Notes: generated from the letters alone by a model not told the origin. Counted from the first letter of the stretch, positions 1 to 8,584 are shown. The stretch: 64,000 nucleotides of DNA from Crocinitomicaceae bacterium (GCA_024643725.1 JAHEMJ010000014.1:62001-126000); one strand, 5' to 3'. Translations and numbers: made by a program.

Positions 1-926
1 TCACCAATGATTACTGCACGATCCAAATCCTGCAAAGCACCTGAAACAATCTCACTAGCTGAAGCTGATCCCCCGTCAATTAACACGACGAGTGGCATGT
101 CCTGTACAAAGGGTTCTTCTAGGGTTGTGTACACGCGATTTTCTTCCTTCACTCGTCCTTTTGTCGTGACCACAACTTGGTTTTTTGGCACGAAGAAATT
201 GACGATTTTCACTGCTTCTATGAGCAATCCACCGCCATTTCCGCGCAAATCAAGCACCAATTGTTTGGCGCCATCTGCTTGAAGTTTCTGAATGGCGTTT
301 TTCACATCAGCCGAAGCAGTTTGTGTAAAGCTGTTTAACTTCACGTATCCCACTTCTCCTTTTAACATACCGAAATACGGAACATCCGGAATCTTGATTT
401 CATCCCGAGCAATGGTGATTTTCTTTTTCCCTTCGCCTTTGCGCTCGATTTCTACTTCAATGCTTGTTCCTTTTGGACCTTTCAAGGCATCTGACACCTC
501 ATCAGACGATTTTTTCGCCATGTTTTTTCCATCGATGCTTAAGATTTTATCTCCTGCTTTGATGCCGCTTTTCGCTGCCGGACAATTTTCGTACGGTTCC
601 GCAATGTAGATGTAATCACCCATTTGACGAATCAAGGCACCGATTCCACCGTATTGACCAGTCGTCAATAAGCGGTAATCTTCAATGTTCGATTCGTGGT
701 AATAAACGGTGTAAGGATCCAGTTCTTTTAACATGGCATCAATGGCCGTTTTTGCCAATTTTCCGTCCTGCGGTTCATCGACAAAGTACAAGTCTAAATG
801 CTCGTATATTTGGTCCATGATTTCCAAGTTTTTCAAGGTCTCAAATCCGTTGGACTGTGTCCAAGCAGGTGTTAATCCCACACAAAACGTGGCAATCAAT
901 AATAAGGCGTTCAGGCTATTCTTCAT
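1..926 (-). CDS. S41 family C-terminal processing peptidase (partial, C-terminus off the window)
   Basis: Translation from the ATG at 926 gives a hydrophobic signal sequence (MKNSLNALLLIATFCVGL), an N-terminal helical region, then a PDZ domain (around GQYGGIGALIRQMGDYIYI and GIKAGDKILSIDG) and the S41 protease core with GYVKLNSF and LVLDLRGNGGG. The catalytic-serine motif GGSASASEIVSGALQD lies at about 23-70. The catalytic lysine expected some 25 residues further on is beyond the window edge, so the gene is incomplete here. Family members cleave misfolded or precursor periplasmic proteins near their C-termini after PDZ recognition. The start overlaps the rnpA stop by 11 nt, so the two are probably co-transcribed; this order is common in Bacteroidota. 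Identification as S41 is secure; the specific substrate is unknown. Confidence 0.93.
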   Translation of the reverse strand, partial: MKNSLNALLLIATFCVGLTPAWTQSNGFETLKNLEIMDQIYEHLDLYFVDEPQDGKLAKTAIDAMLKELDPYTVYYHESNIEDYRLLTTGQYGGIGALIRQMGDYIYIAEPYENCPAAKSGIKAGDKILSIDGKNMAKKSSDEVSDALKGPKGTSIEVEIERKGEGKKKITIARDEIKIPDVPYFGMLKGEVGYVKLNSFTQTASADVKNAIQKLQADGAKQLVLDLRGNGGGLLIEAVKIVNFFVPKNQVVVTTKGRVKEENRVYTTLEEPFVQDMPLVVLIDGGSASASEIVSGALQDLDRAVIIG

Positions 927-1311
927 GTGTTAAATCAATTATTAATTTATCGAGTGCTTTTATCAATTTTTGTTCCAATTCAGCGTAGGGCATCCGTTCG
1001 TTGAACTGATAGATCAGCGCAAAATTGATTTTTTTATGGCAATCTGTCAAGTGTTTTTCCAACGGCGCTTTATTTAAACGCAGAATTTCACGGAGACAGC
1101 GTTTTACGTAATTCCGATCATGTGCATGTTTCATGCGCTTTTTGGGCACGGAAAACAGCACTTGAAAAGCATGTTCCATTTCCTCTTGCGTCTCCTGATA
1201 CATCAACGTGAGGGGATACGCTTTTAGTCTTTGTCCTTCGGCAAACAAACGATCAATGCGTTTTAAACTACACAGTTTATAGGCTTTACCGAGGGCAAAT
1301 TCTTTGGTCAT
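916..1311 (-). CDS. rnpA: Ribonuclease P protein component
   Basis: A 131-residue basic protein, the usual length for RnpA, which binds the RNase P RNA and helps mature tRNA 5' ends. The family signature is visible as RNYVKRCLREILRLNK (the RNxxKRxxRE motif), preceded by FSVPKKRMKHAHDR and an N-terminal LGKAYKLCSLKRIDRLFAEG, typical of the pre-tRNA leader-binding cleft. I chose the ATG at 1311; an in-frame TTG nine bases upstream (1320) is possible but less likely. rpmH, the usual upstream neighbour of rnpA in many bacteria, is absent; instead a 92-residue unknown protein lies immediately upstream, and the S41 peptidase overlaps the 3' end. Confidence 0.93.
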   Translation of the reverse strand: MTKEFALGKAYKLCSLKRIDRLFAEGQRLKAYPLTLMYQETQEEMEHAFQVLFSVPKKRMKHAHDRNYVKRCLREILRLNKAPLEKHLTDCHKKINFALIYQFNERMPYAELEQKLIKALDKLIIDLTHEE

Positions 1312-1320
1312 GTTACTCAA

Positions 1321-1599
1321 TTAGTGTTCGCTTGGAGATTCTGAGTCGAACAATTCCACGATTTCATAACGAAAATCCGTGAGTTTTTTCAAACTTCCCG
1401 CATCCTCATATCCTCCGGTAAAGTCCATGAGAAAACTTGCGTAAAGGGTTTTCATCGTACTTAAGCGCGGATGAACTTCCAATTTTTTATACACGCTACC
1501 CGAAAGAAAGCCTGGTTTTTCACCAAGTACCAATTTCGTTAAGGAATGAATGATTTCATTCGACAATTCAATCAATTCTTTTTCATCAAAGTGTGCCAT
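1321..1599 (-). CDS. Small conserved-looking protein of unknown function
   Basis: A 92-residue acidic, soluble, mostly helical protein starting MAHFDEKELIELSNEIIHSL and ending in an acidic tail (ELFDSESPSEH). There is no signal peptide and no membrane segment, and I recognise no domain. It is real rather than a shadow because it sits in a same-strand run: its ATG overlaps the stop of the upstream membrane-protein gene by one base (TAATG) and rnpA begins within 12 nt of its stop. Translational coupling to both neighbours is likely. Function cannot be inferred beyond co-expression with rnpA. Confidence 0.7.
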   Translation of the reverse strand: MAHFDEKELIELSNEIIHSLTKLVLGEKPGFLSGSVYKKLEVHPRLSTMKTLYASFLMDFTGGYEDAGSLKKLTDFRYEIVELFDSESPSEH

Positions 1600-2273
1600 T
1601 ATTCTGAAAGTTTATTGTCGTCAATTTCTTCAAAATCATCAAAGGAATCATCCGATGGATTTTTTTTCGTGCCCATACTAGTGCGGACATTCACCATCGG
1701 TTTTCCAGAGATGATGAAATTCAAGGCATTGAGCATTTTGACAAACAATCCTGTCAAGAAGAAGAAACCAATGACTTTGAAAATAAATCCAATTAAGACC
1801 GTGTTTTCGATGTCCAAAATGCTGCGTTGAAACCATCGGGAAATTCCATTTTCAGAATACTGTGGAAAGAAAACGAATCCAACAAAGGCCATGGCGGAAA
1901 CCACGAGAAGTCCAATTTCCCAATTGCGATGGAAGGGAACATCATTCAATCCTTGAGTGAAATTTGTCATGAGCTGAATGCGCTGTTCTTTTTGTTGTAA
2001 TTTGCCCAGAAAGTAAACCATAAGAATGATGAAACTTGGGGCTAAACTGAGGTAATTGACTTGAAAACCGGGTTCATCTAATTGTTCCAAACAAAAGAGA
2101 AAAGTGACATTTACGAGGAATAAATACTTGACCGTCTTGATCAGGTAAATTTCCCCCAAGGTACGCTTGCGTCCGCCTATGAGCAACTTCAATCCAAGTT
2201 CGATGAAAAACCACAGGAATCCGTAGATGGCAAAGAGGACACCAAGTCGAAAAATAAGGTTGATGAGTTCCAA
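1599..2273 (-). CDS. Predicted integral membrane protein of unknown function
   Basis: A 224-residue protein with about five hydrophobic helices: residues ~5-32, ~48-64, ~76-92, ~118-137 and ~158-183. It ends in a hydrophilic acidic C-terminal tail (NPSDDSFDDFEEIDDNKLSE), probably cytoplasmic. A charged loop with KLQQKEQRIQLMTNF lies between helices 3 and 4. No catalytic motif or known family signature was recognised. Its stop codon overlaps the start of the following 92-residue gene in a TAATG junction, so it is probably translated together with that gene and rnpA. The 76-nt gap upstream separates it from the LRR gene. Confidence 0.7.
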   Translation of the reverse strand: MELINLIFRLGVLFAIYGFLWFFIELGLKLLIGGRKRTLGEIYLIKTVKYLFLVNVTFLFCLEQLDEPGFQVNYLSLAPSFIILMVYFLGKLQQKEQRIQLMTNFTQGLNDVPFHRNWEIGLLVVSAMAFVGFVFFPQYSENGISRWFQRSILDIENTVLIGFIFKVIGFFFLTGLFVKMLNALNFIISGKPMVNVRTSMGTKKNPSDDSFDDFEEIDDNKLSE

Positions 2274-2349
2274 AATTCTTGTTTTACACGAAGGTAGGAA
2301 ATAGTTTCAAGTCAGCGTTCACTTGACAAAAGGGATTCGTGTTTTTCGC

Positions 2350-2925
2350 TTAGTTCAAGCACTTGCAAGGTGGATCGAGTAAGATTTTTACATTCGGCAT
2401 TTTGCGCTTTAGGTCATCAGCAAAATTGGTTCCATACATTACGCCTTCTATGTTTAACACGCGGAGCTCCTTTAATTGAAATAATCCCGTACCAAAATCA
2501 CCAATGAGGTTATCATAGAAATCAATGTTTTCCAAATGCGTACAGTTTTCAATTTGATTCGGAATAGACTCGATGCGATTTCGTGAAGCATTCAATCGTT
2601 TCAAGTTTGGAAGTTGACAAACCACCAATGGCAAAAAGGTAAATTTGTTTTTACCCATATTTAACTCCGTTAATTCTGTGAAATTTTTAAGTTCCTCTGG
2701 CAGGTTTGAAAGCTGGTTTTTTTCGAGGTTCAAGTAGGTGAGCTTTGTATATTTCCAAAGGTCATTTGGCAGCGAATCCAATTTCATTCTTTCAAGGGAA
2801 ATGGCACGAACGGAATCCGGATGGACACCCGCTAGTTCGTTCCATAGGTATACGCGTCCATGATGGAGCTGCGCCATACTCAGGTAACTAAGCAGTATGA
2901 AAAAAAGCGCGAATAGCTGCTTCAT
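2350..2925 (-). CDS. Secreted leucine-rich repeat protein
   Basis: A 191-residue protein with a clear signal peptide (MKQLFALFFILLSYLSMAQ) followed by about five 23-residue leucine-rich repeats with the pattern LxxLNLxxNxLxxLPxxLxxxxx, for example LTYLNLEKNQLSNLPEEL and LKRLNASRNRIESIPNQI. LRR domains form curved protein-binding solenoids; here the protein is exported, so its ligand is probably periplasmic or extracellular. The C-terminus has two cysteines (PPCKCLN). The start lies inside the 3' end of ribF (38-nt overlap), so the two are likely co-transcribed, although no functional link is evident. It lacks a recognisable T9SS tail. Confidence 0.85.
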   Translation of the reverse strand: MKQLFALFFILLSYLSMAQLHHGRVYLWNELAGVHPDSVRAISLERMKLDSLPNDLWKYTKLTYLNLEKNQLSNLPEELKNFTELTELNMGKNKFTFLPLVVCQLPNLKRLNASRNRIESIPNQIENCTHLENIDFYDNLIGDFGTGLFQLKELRVLNIEGVMYGTNFADDLKRKMPNVKILLDPPCKCLN

Positions 2926-3826
2926 CTTGTTGAATTTGAGCTTTTAACTCTTCTAAGTTAGGGAATTTTTGTTCCGGTCTAAAAAATTGACACACTTCGA
3001 CGCGGCAATCGGCACCGTATATTTCTAGTTCAAAATCAAACAAGTGCACTTCTATTTTACGTTCCAGTTTCTCTTCTTCGATCGTTGGACGCCATCCGAT
3101 GTTCATCATGCCATGGTGAAGCTGTCCCGCTACTTCGATGTTAACGGCATATACTCCATTTGCCGGAATGATTTTGTGCGGATCGTTGAGTTGAATGTTC
3201 GCCGTTGGAAATCCAATACGTCGTCCATTTTGCAATCCTTTTGTTACCGTTCCGGTGAGTTCGAAGGGGGCGCCTAAGCACGAATTGGCAACCGACATCT
3301 CTCCTTCCAAAATGGCATTTCGAATTTTCGACGAAGAGATATACACCTCATCAATTTGTTCTGCTGGAATTTCGAGTAACTCAAAAAATCCTTGATCGGC
3401 ATACGTTTGCAGAAAGGCTAAATTCCCCTCGCGCTTATGCCCAAATTGATGATCGTATCCAATGATAACCTTTTTCGCTTGTAGTCCTTTGATTAATATT
3501 TCCTCCACAAAATTCTTAGCGGATAAGTCTGCGAATGCTTTTGAAAAGGGATAAATTACCACGTTTTCGAGTCCAATACGCGCCAATTTCGTCATTTTCT
3601 CCGCTTGAGTTTGCAGGAGCTGTACATCCGGTTTATCGGGAAAAAGGACCATTCTTGGGTGCGGATAAAACGTCAGCAACACACTTTCTCCTCCGATTTT
3701 CGCTGCTTCTGAAATCACCGTTTTGAGAATCTCCTGGTGGCCAACATGCACGCCATCAAAGGTGCCAATCGTTACGACTGCGTTTTGAATGGGCGTTAAA
3801 TCTGTAAGTCCTTCGAATATTCTCAT
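2888..3826 (-). CDS. ribF: Bifunctional riboflavin kinase / FAD synthetase
   Basis: A 312-residue protein, the standard length for bacterial RibF, which phosphorylates riboflavin to FMN and then adenylates it to FAD. The N-terminal nucleotidyltransferase domain shows GTFDGVHVGHQEIL (residues ~22-35), the phosphate-binding HxGH-type motif, and TFYPHPRMVLFP. The C-terminal flavokinase domain shows GRRIGFPTANIQL (residues ~201-213), the PTAN motif that binds the nucleotide, and GVYAVNIEV. The ATG at 3826 follows a TATCTTTG -7 element (3850-3843, minus) by 16 nt. The 3' end overlaps the LRR gene. This is very likely an essential cofactor gene. Confidence 0.96.
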   Translation of the reverse strand: MRIFEGLTDLTPIQNAVVTIGTFDGVHVGHQEILKTVISEAAKIGGESVLLTFYPHPRMVLFPDKPDVQLLQTQAEKMTKLARIGLENVVIYPFSKAFADLSAKNFVEEILIKGLQAKKVIIGYDHQFGHKREGNLAFLQTYADQGFFELLEIPAEQIDEVYISSSKIRNAILEGEMSVANSCLGAPFELTGTVTKGLQNGRRIGFPTANIQLNDPHKIIPANGVYAVNIEVAGQLHHGMMNIGWRPTIEEEKLERKIEVHLFDFELEIYGADCRVEVCQFFRPEQKFPNLEELKAQIQQDEAAIRAFFHTA

Positions 3827-3842
3827 GGTCTGAAATGTGGCG

Positions 3843-3850
3843 CAAAGATA
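3843..3850 (-). promoter_or_regulatory. Bacteroidota -7 promoter element for ribF
   Basis: Read on the minus strand this is TATCTTTG, an exact match to the Bacteroidota -7 consensus TAnnTTTG, ending 16 nt before the ribF ATG. No convincing -33 TTG is seen at the expected distance, so the call rests on the -7 element and its position. Confidence 0.45.
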
Positions 3851-3927
3851 CAGAATTATTGGGCATCGATTTTAGCTATTGCGCCTATCTGAAATCGTCG
3901 TATCTTAGCCACTCTAAAATCACCCGT

Positions 3928-6090
3928 ATGAAATTGATCCTATTGCGCGCAAGTTTATTGTTTTTATTTGTAGCGAAACTATTTGTAGCACAAGCCGAGG
4001 AAGGCATGCTGATTCCTTCGTTGATCGCCGCTTTTGAGTCCGATATGAAGGCGAAAGGAATGAAACTTACCGCTGCTGACATCTATAGTGTCAATCATAC
4101 AAGTATCAAAGATGCCATCCTACAATTTGGTGGGGGATGTACCGCAGAATTGGTTTCTAGTCAAGGATTATTGTTGACAAATCACCACTGTGGTTACGGA
4201 CAAATTCAATCACACTCTTCCTTGGAACACGATTACTTGAAAAATGGATTTTGGGCAAAGAACAAGACAGATGAATTAACGAATCCTGGATTAACGGCTA
4301 TGCGCATCGTGCGTATTGACGATGTGACGAAAGATGTCCTCGCTGGCGCAAGTTCCAAAAGTGATCAAGCAGTGATTCAAGCAAACATCAAAAAATTATG
4401 TGCTGCGGCAATCGTTGGAACGCATTACGAAGCGGAAATCAAGGCCTTTAATTATGGAAATGATTATTATTTGATGTTAAAAGAAGTGTTCTTGGATGTT
4501 CGTTTCGTGGGAACTCCTCCGAATTCTATTGGAAAATTTGGTGGTGATACAGACAACTGGGTTTGGCCACGTCATACCGGAGATTTTTCCGTGTTTCGCA
4601 TTTACGTGGGCAAGGACAACAAACCAGCCGCATATTCGCCAGACAATGTTCCTTATACGCCGTTGCATTATTTACCGATTTCCTTTCAAAACCGTCAAGA
4701 AGGCGACTTCACGATGGTGTATGGATTCCCAGGTCAAACGGAACAACATGTTGTTTCTTCCTACTTGAAATTCATCATTGAAAAGGAGCGTCCAGCACGC
4801 ATTCACATGCGCGACCTTTCATTAGCGGTGATCGACGAAGGGATGAAAGAATCGGATTTAACACGCATCCAATACTCCGCAAAACAAGCAAGTATTGCGA
4901 ATGCGTGGAAAAAGTGGATTGGTCAAATCGAAGGATTGAAAAACCTACAAGCCGTTCAATTGAAATTGGACGAAGAAAAAGCCTATAAAGAAATGGCATT
5001 AAGTAAGCCCGAATGGAACAAATACGCGGAGATTGTCGACCAATTGAATTCCATGGTGGAAAAAGACCAGCAAATTGAATTCAACTATGCCATGGGAGCG
5101 GAGTATTTTTCTTATGGACCAGAATACTTCAAACTCGTGCGCGGTCTGGAGGATTTAGTGACAAATTATGCTAAATATGCAGAGAATGGAGAATTGGCTA
5201 AGGTCATTGAAAAAATGAAAACCTCAGCGGAAGGATTCTTCAAAAACTACAACAATGATGTAGATTGGAACATCTTCATCGACCAAACTAAAGCGTATTT
5301 GGATTACACAAAACAATGGACAGACATCACGAAAGACCTGAAGTATTCAGTTGCCAATGAATGGTTTATCAATTACGTCAAAGGAATCGCGACACAGATC
5401 TACACGACATCGATCTTCACCAACCAAGAACGCTACTTTGCATTTTTAGATGGATTCAATGAGAAGTCCTTGAAAAAGCTCAACAAAGATGTCGGATACA
5501 CGCATTTCTACCGTTATTTTCAACCATTCAGAAATGAAACGGTTCCCGCTTATCGCACCTACCAATCGAACATGAATAACCTAATGCAAGTGTATGTAGA
5601 AGGAAAATACACCATGTTCCCGAATGAGAAACATTGGCCTGATGCGAATTCTACTTTGCGTATTACTTATGGACAATTGGAAGGATCCGCACCAACGGAT
5701 GGTATGCGCTACACCGAGCACACCACGTTGGATGGTATCATTGCCAAGTACAATACAGGAAATCCCGATTTTGCCTTGTTGCCACGCATGTTGGAATTAC
5801 ACGCAGCGAAAAACTATGGTCCGTATGCACAAGGAGATGAATTATGGATTTGCTTTACTGGATCCAATCATACCACTGGAGGAAATTCCGGTTCGCCTGT
5901 ATTGGACAAAAATGGCTATCTCATGGGGCTTAATTTCGACCGCTCATGGGAAAGCACCATGAGTGATTATTTGTTCGACCCGAATCGTTGTCGCAATATT
6001 GTGGTGGACATTCGCTACGTGCTTTGGGTGATGGATATTTACTCCGACGCCAAACACTTAGTCGACGAAATGACATTAATGAAAGAATAA
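3928..6090 (+). CDS. dpp11: S46 dipeptidyl peptidase, DPP11-like (predicted Asp/Glu-specific)
   Basis: A 720-residue exported serine peptidase that should remove dipeptides from peptide N-termini in the periplasm. The ATG at 3928 is chosen because a signal peptide (MKLILLRASLLFLFVAKLFVAQA) follows; the upstream extension is not signal-like. Triad motifs of family S46 are all present: LLTNHHCGYGQIQ (His86/87), VWPRHTGDFSVFR (Asp219) and GNSGSPVLDKNG (Ser654). Eighteen residues after the catalytic Ser comes Arg672 (in NFDRSWE). In characterised enzymes the equivalent residue is Arg673 in DPP11 (acidic P1) and Gly in DPP7 (hydrophobic P1), so acidic specificity is predicted. Such enzymes feed asaccharolytic growth on proteins. 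The gene is divergent from ribF. Confidence 0.93.
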   Translation: MKLILLRASLLFLFVAKLFVAQAEEGMLIPSLIAAFESDMKAKGMKLTAADIYSVNHTSIKDAILQFGGGCTAELVSSQGLLLTNHHCGYGQIQSHSSLEHDYLKNGFWAKNKTDELTNPGLTAMRIVRIDDVTKDVLAGASSKSDQAVIQANIKKLCAAAIVGTHYEAEIKAFNYGNDYYLMLKEVFLDVRFVGTPPNSIGKFGGDTDNWVWPRHTGDFSVFRIYVGKDNKPAAYSPDNVPYTPLHYLPISFQNRQEGDFTMVYGFPGQTEQHVVSSYLKFIIEKERPARIHMRDLSLAVIDEGMKESDLTRIQYSAKQASIANAWKKWIGQIEGLKNLQAVQLKLDEEKAYKEMALSKPEWNKYAEIVDQLNSMVEKDQQIEFNYAMGAEYFSYGPEYFKLVRGLEDLVTNYAKYAENGELAKVIEKMKTSAEGFFKNYNNDVDWNIFIDQTKAYLDYTKQWTDITKDLKYSVANEWFINYVKGIATQIYTTSIFTNQERYFAFLDGFNEKSLKKLNKDVGYTHFYRYFQPFRNETVPAYRTYQSNMNNLMQVYVEGKYTMFPNEKHWPDANSTLRITYGQLEGSAPTDGMRYTEHTTLDGIIAKYNTGNPDFALLPRMLELHAAKNYGPYAQGDELWICFTGSNHTTGGNSGSPVLDKNGYLMGLNFDRSWESTMSDYLFDPNRCRNIVVDIRYVLWVMDIYSDAKHLVDEMTLMKE

Positions 6091-6093
6091 ATT

Positions 6094-6101
6094 TATATTT
6101 G
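6094..6101 (+). promoter_or_regulatory. -7 promoter element for the glycosyltransferase gene
   Basis: TATATTTG matches TAnnTTTG exactly and lies in the short gap after the DPP11 stop, 30 nt before the glycosyltransferase ATG. No clear -33 element accompanies it. Confidence 0.4.
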
Positions 6102-6131
6102 CTTTTTTTTACATCTTTTTTCCGCTCACAA

Positions 6132-8054
6132 ATGAGGAATTTTTTCTTGCTTATCGCGCTTTTTGTAACGACAATCAGTGCTCATGCCACAAAAGAACGC
6201 ATTCAGTATTCACAGAAAATTGAAGGGTACTTAGTTGACTACAAAACCCACAATGAAGTGGAAAAGGTAAAAGTGAGTTTAACTTCCCTTGTTACCGGTA
6301 AAGTTTATACAACCGAAACGGATGAAGATGGTGTGTTCACCTTCAAACATGTGCCAATTGGAAAAAGCATGTTATTGCTTATTGATCCTGATTATCGTCC
6401 AGACACCTTGAAAATTTTTGAAACCAATGCCAAAGAGCACTTGGTTCATTATACCTTTAGTAAATCAGAACCTTTTACAGCGAACCTAGAGGTTTCTTGG
6501 ATGTTCAACTGGGGAGATCACAAAGTGACAAAAAATGGAAAAACAACCATTGTTGAGCACTATTGGTCACACATGGCAGCCATTGTGGTTTTAGTCCTTT
6601 ACGGCCTTTGCTTACTTTTGATCTTCTACTACAGTGTGGTTCAATTGTCCTTGGCATTTGCCTATAGAAAACAAAGGAAAGCACAACAAAGTCGTGTGGA
6701 ACCAGCTTTTGATTTAGCCAATGCACCAAAGGTAACGGTTCAATTGCCCATGTATAACGAAATGTACGTGGCGGAACGCATCATCGATACCATTGCAGAA
6801 TTTGAGTACCCAAGAGAGAAGTTTCAAATTCAAGTATTGGACGATTCCACGGATGAGACCAAAGACATCATTGCGAAAAAAGTGGCCGAAGTTGCGGCTC
6901 GTGGCATCAACATTCAGCACATTCACCGCGTGGATCGCACGGGTTACAAAGCAGGAGCACTTGACTCAGCGATGAATCAAGTAGAAGGAGAATTTATTGC
7001 GATTTTCGATGCGGATTTCGTTCCAGACAAAGATTTCCTATTGCGTACGATGCCATACTTCAACACAGATAAAATTGGTGTTGTTCAAACACGTTGGGGT
7101 CACTTAAATAAATCGTATTCCTTATTAACTGAATTACAAGCGTTTGGATTAAATGGGCATTTCGCCATCGAGCAAGGTGGACGAAATGCACAAGGACATT
7201 ACATCAACTTTAATGGAACCGCAGGTGTTTGGAGAAAAGCGTGTATCGAAGATGCCGGTGGATGGGAACACGACACCATTACTGAAGATTTAGATTTGAG
7301 CTACCGTGCACAAATGCGTGGATGGAAATTTACCTATTTAGAAGAGGTAGAATCACCAGCAGAATTACCAATTACGATGTCCGCCTTGAAAAGTCAACAA
7401 CACCGTTGGATGAAAGGTGGTGCTGAGGTGTTCATTAAAATGTGGAAACGCATTGTGACGACGAAAGGATTGAAATTCTCCGATCGCTTACATGGATTGG
7501 CACACTTGTTCAATTCTTCTGTATTCGTATTTATCTTGATTCTTTCCTTATTGAGCTTGCCAGTACTACACATTAAAGATTCATTCTCCGATTTGAATTT
7601 CTATATTCAAGTGGGTGGCGCGTTTTTATCGAGTACGGTCTTCTTGGCCTTTTATTATTGGAATGCTTACCGCGACAAAACAGGTCATTTCTTTCAGGAC
7701 CTCTTCCGATTTATTGGACGTTTCGTACAATTCTTAACCGTTTCCATGGCGCTTTCTTTGAGCAATGCGGTTGCTGTAATTGAAGGATACTTAGGTATCA
7801 AAAGTTCTTTTGTGCGCACACCGAAATTCAACGTGGCGAAAAAAGATGAGTTTACCGGAAACAAATACGATAAGAAAAGTTTGTCCATCATCAACATTGC
7901 TGAAGGCGTCTTGATGGTCGTATTCGGTTTCACGGCTGTGAACCGTGCGATTTACGGAGATTTAGGAATGGTGCCTTTCCATTTAATGTTGACCATGGGT
8001 TACGGAGTAATCTTCTTCAATACCTTGAAAGAAAACAGAAGTCAGCAAGGATAA
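6132..8054 (+). CDS. Processive family 2 glycosyltransferase with N-terminal carboxypeptidase-regulatory-like domain
   Basis: A 640-residue membrane enzyme. It starts with a signal-like helix (MRNFFLLIALFVTTISAHA), then a carboxypeptidase-regulatory-like beta-sandwich (residues ~30-105: IEGYLVDYKTHNEVEKVKVS, TDEDGVFTFKHVPIGKS). A transmembrane helix near 145-170 follows, then a cytoplasmic GT2 domain with the processive-synthase motifs VQLPMYNE, LDDSTDET, FDADFVPD, TITEDLDLS and QQHRW, and finally about four C-terminal membrane helices. The D, DxD, TED and QxxRW motifs are those of cellulose-synthase-like enzymes that polymerise a beta-linked glucan or mannan from a nucleotide sugar. The ATG at 6132 is used because the signal sequence begins there. 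The N-terminal domain is unusual for this family. Product sugar unknown. Confidence 0.9.
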   Translation: MRNFFLLIALFVTTISAHATKERIQYSQKIEGYLVDYKTHNEVEKVKVSLTSLVTGKVYTTETDEDGVFTFKHVPIGKSMLLLIDPDYRPDTLKIFETNAKEHLVHYTFSKSEPFTANLEVSWMFNWGDHKVTKNGKTTIVEHYWSHMAAIVVLVLYGLCLLLIFYYSVVQLSLAFAYRKQRKAQQSRVEPAFDLANAPKVTVQLPMYNEMYVAERIIDTIAEFEYPREKFQIQVLDDSTDETKDIIAKKVAEVAARGINIQHIHRVDRTGYKAGALDSAMNQVEGEFIAIFDADFVPDKDFLLRTMPYFNTDKIGVVQTRWGHLNKSYSLLTELQAFGLNGHFAIEQGGRNAQGHYINFNGTAGVWRKACIEDAGGWEHDTITEDLDLSYRAQMRGWKFTYLEEVESPAELPITMSALKSQQHRWMKGGAEVFIKMWKRIVTTKGLKFSDRLHGLAHLFNSSVFVFILILSLLSLPVLHIKDSFSDLNFYIQVGGAFLSSTVFLAFYYWNAYRDKTGHFFQDLFRFIGRFVQFLTVSMALSLSNAVAVIEGYLGIKSSFVRTPKFNVAKKDEFTGNKYDKKSLSIINIAEGVLMVVFGFTAVNRAIYGDLGMVPFHLMLTMGYGVIFFNTLKENRSQQG

Positions 8055-8426
8055 TTACTCGTTAGTAATAGATAGGCTCTCTAATTTTCCCGTACGGAAA
8101 TGAAAGGTGCTACGGAAATTTTCTCCTTTTGATGTATAGGTTCCAACTGTATAGTTGTCCTCTCCTGTTTCTTTTCCCTTGAACTTAAACACAAACGATC
8201 CCTTCGGATATTTCGTGAAAAATCCTTGTAAAATCATTTCTGCCTGCGCGAGTGGATACACCGATTCTTTGCCTTGAACATTCAAGGAAAGTTTGTCCTT
8301 GCCCAAGTGAACGAGGGTTTTTGCGTCATTCATTTCCATGGAACGCTGAATACTCGCATACGGAATATCGCTTGGAAATTTCAAGATCAATAGAAGTCCG
8401 GCTAGAAATGATAACATTGAATTCAT
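8055..8426 (-). CDS. DUF4783 family protein
   Basis: A 123-residue exported protein with an N-terminal hydrophobic segment (MNSMLSFLAGLLLILKFPS). The rest fits the DUF4783 family of Bacteroidota, a small NTF2-like alpha+beta fold: IPYASIQRSMEMNDAKTLVH, a conserved VYPLAQAEMILQGFFTKYPK stretch, and a C-terminal sheet ending FHFRTGKLESLSI. It has no catalytic motif and the family has no established function. It is convergent with the glycosyltransferase gene; the two stop codons are directly adjacent with no spacer, so no terminator separates them. Confidence 0.8.
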   Translation of the reverse strand: MNSMLSFLAGLLLILKFPSDIPYASIQRSMEMNDAKTLVHLGKDKLSLNVQGKESVYPLAQAEMILQGFFTKYPKGSFVFKFKGKETGEDNYTVGTYTSKGENFRSTFHFRTGKLESLSITNE

Positions 8427-8576
8427 AGCGCAATTTTAACAAAAATAGTGCCGTAAAATCCCATAAAAGGACTTTTTTTGAGTGATTTCCCTCAAGCCGC
8501 TTCGCTTTCGGTATAAAAATGTCCGTGATTGATTGTTGGAGAGAGAATCATGTTCGATAGACTTGGAACTTTTCGC

Positions 8577-8584
8577 TAACTTTG
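8577..8584 (+). promoter_or_regulatory. -7 promoter element for cysS
   Basis: TAACTTTG matches TAnnTTTG exactly. Transcription starting about 5-8 nt further on would place the ATG at 8590 at or next to the 5' end, which favours the second in-frame ATG at 8602 as the cysS start. The rest of the 175-nt gap between the DUF4783 gene and cysS shows no gene. Confidence 0.45.

Noticed and set aside
2309..2328. Inverted repeat TCAAGT...ACTTGA between the LRR and membrane-protein genes
   Set aside because: Stem of six A/T-rich pairs with no T-tract on the minus strand; not convincing as a terminator.
3835..3927. N-terminal extension of the S46 peptidase
   Set aside because: The ATG at 3928 begins a clear signal peptide, while the 31 upstream residues would bury it; the region overlaps the ribF promoter instead.
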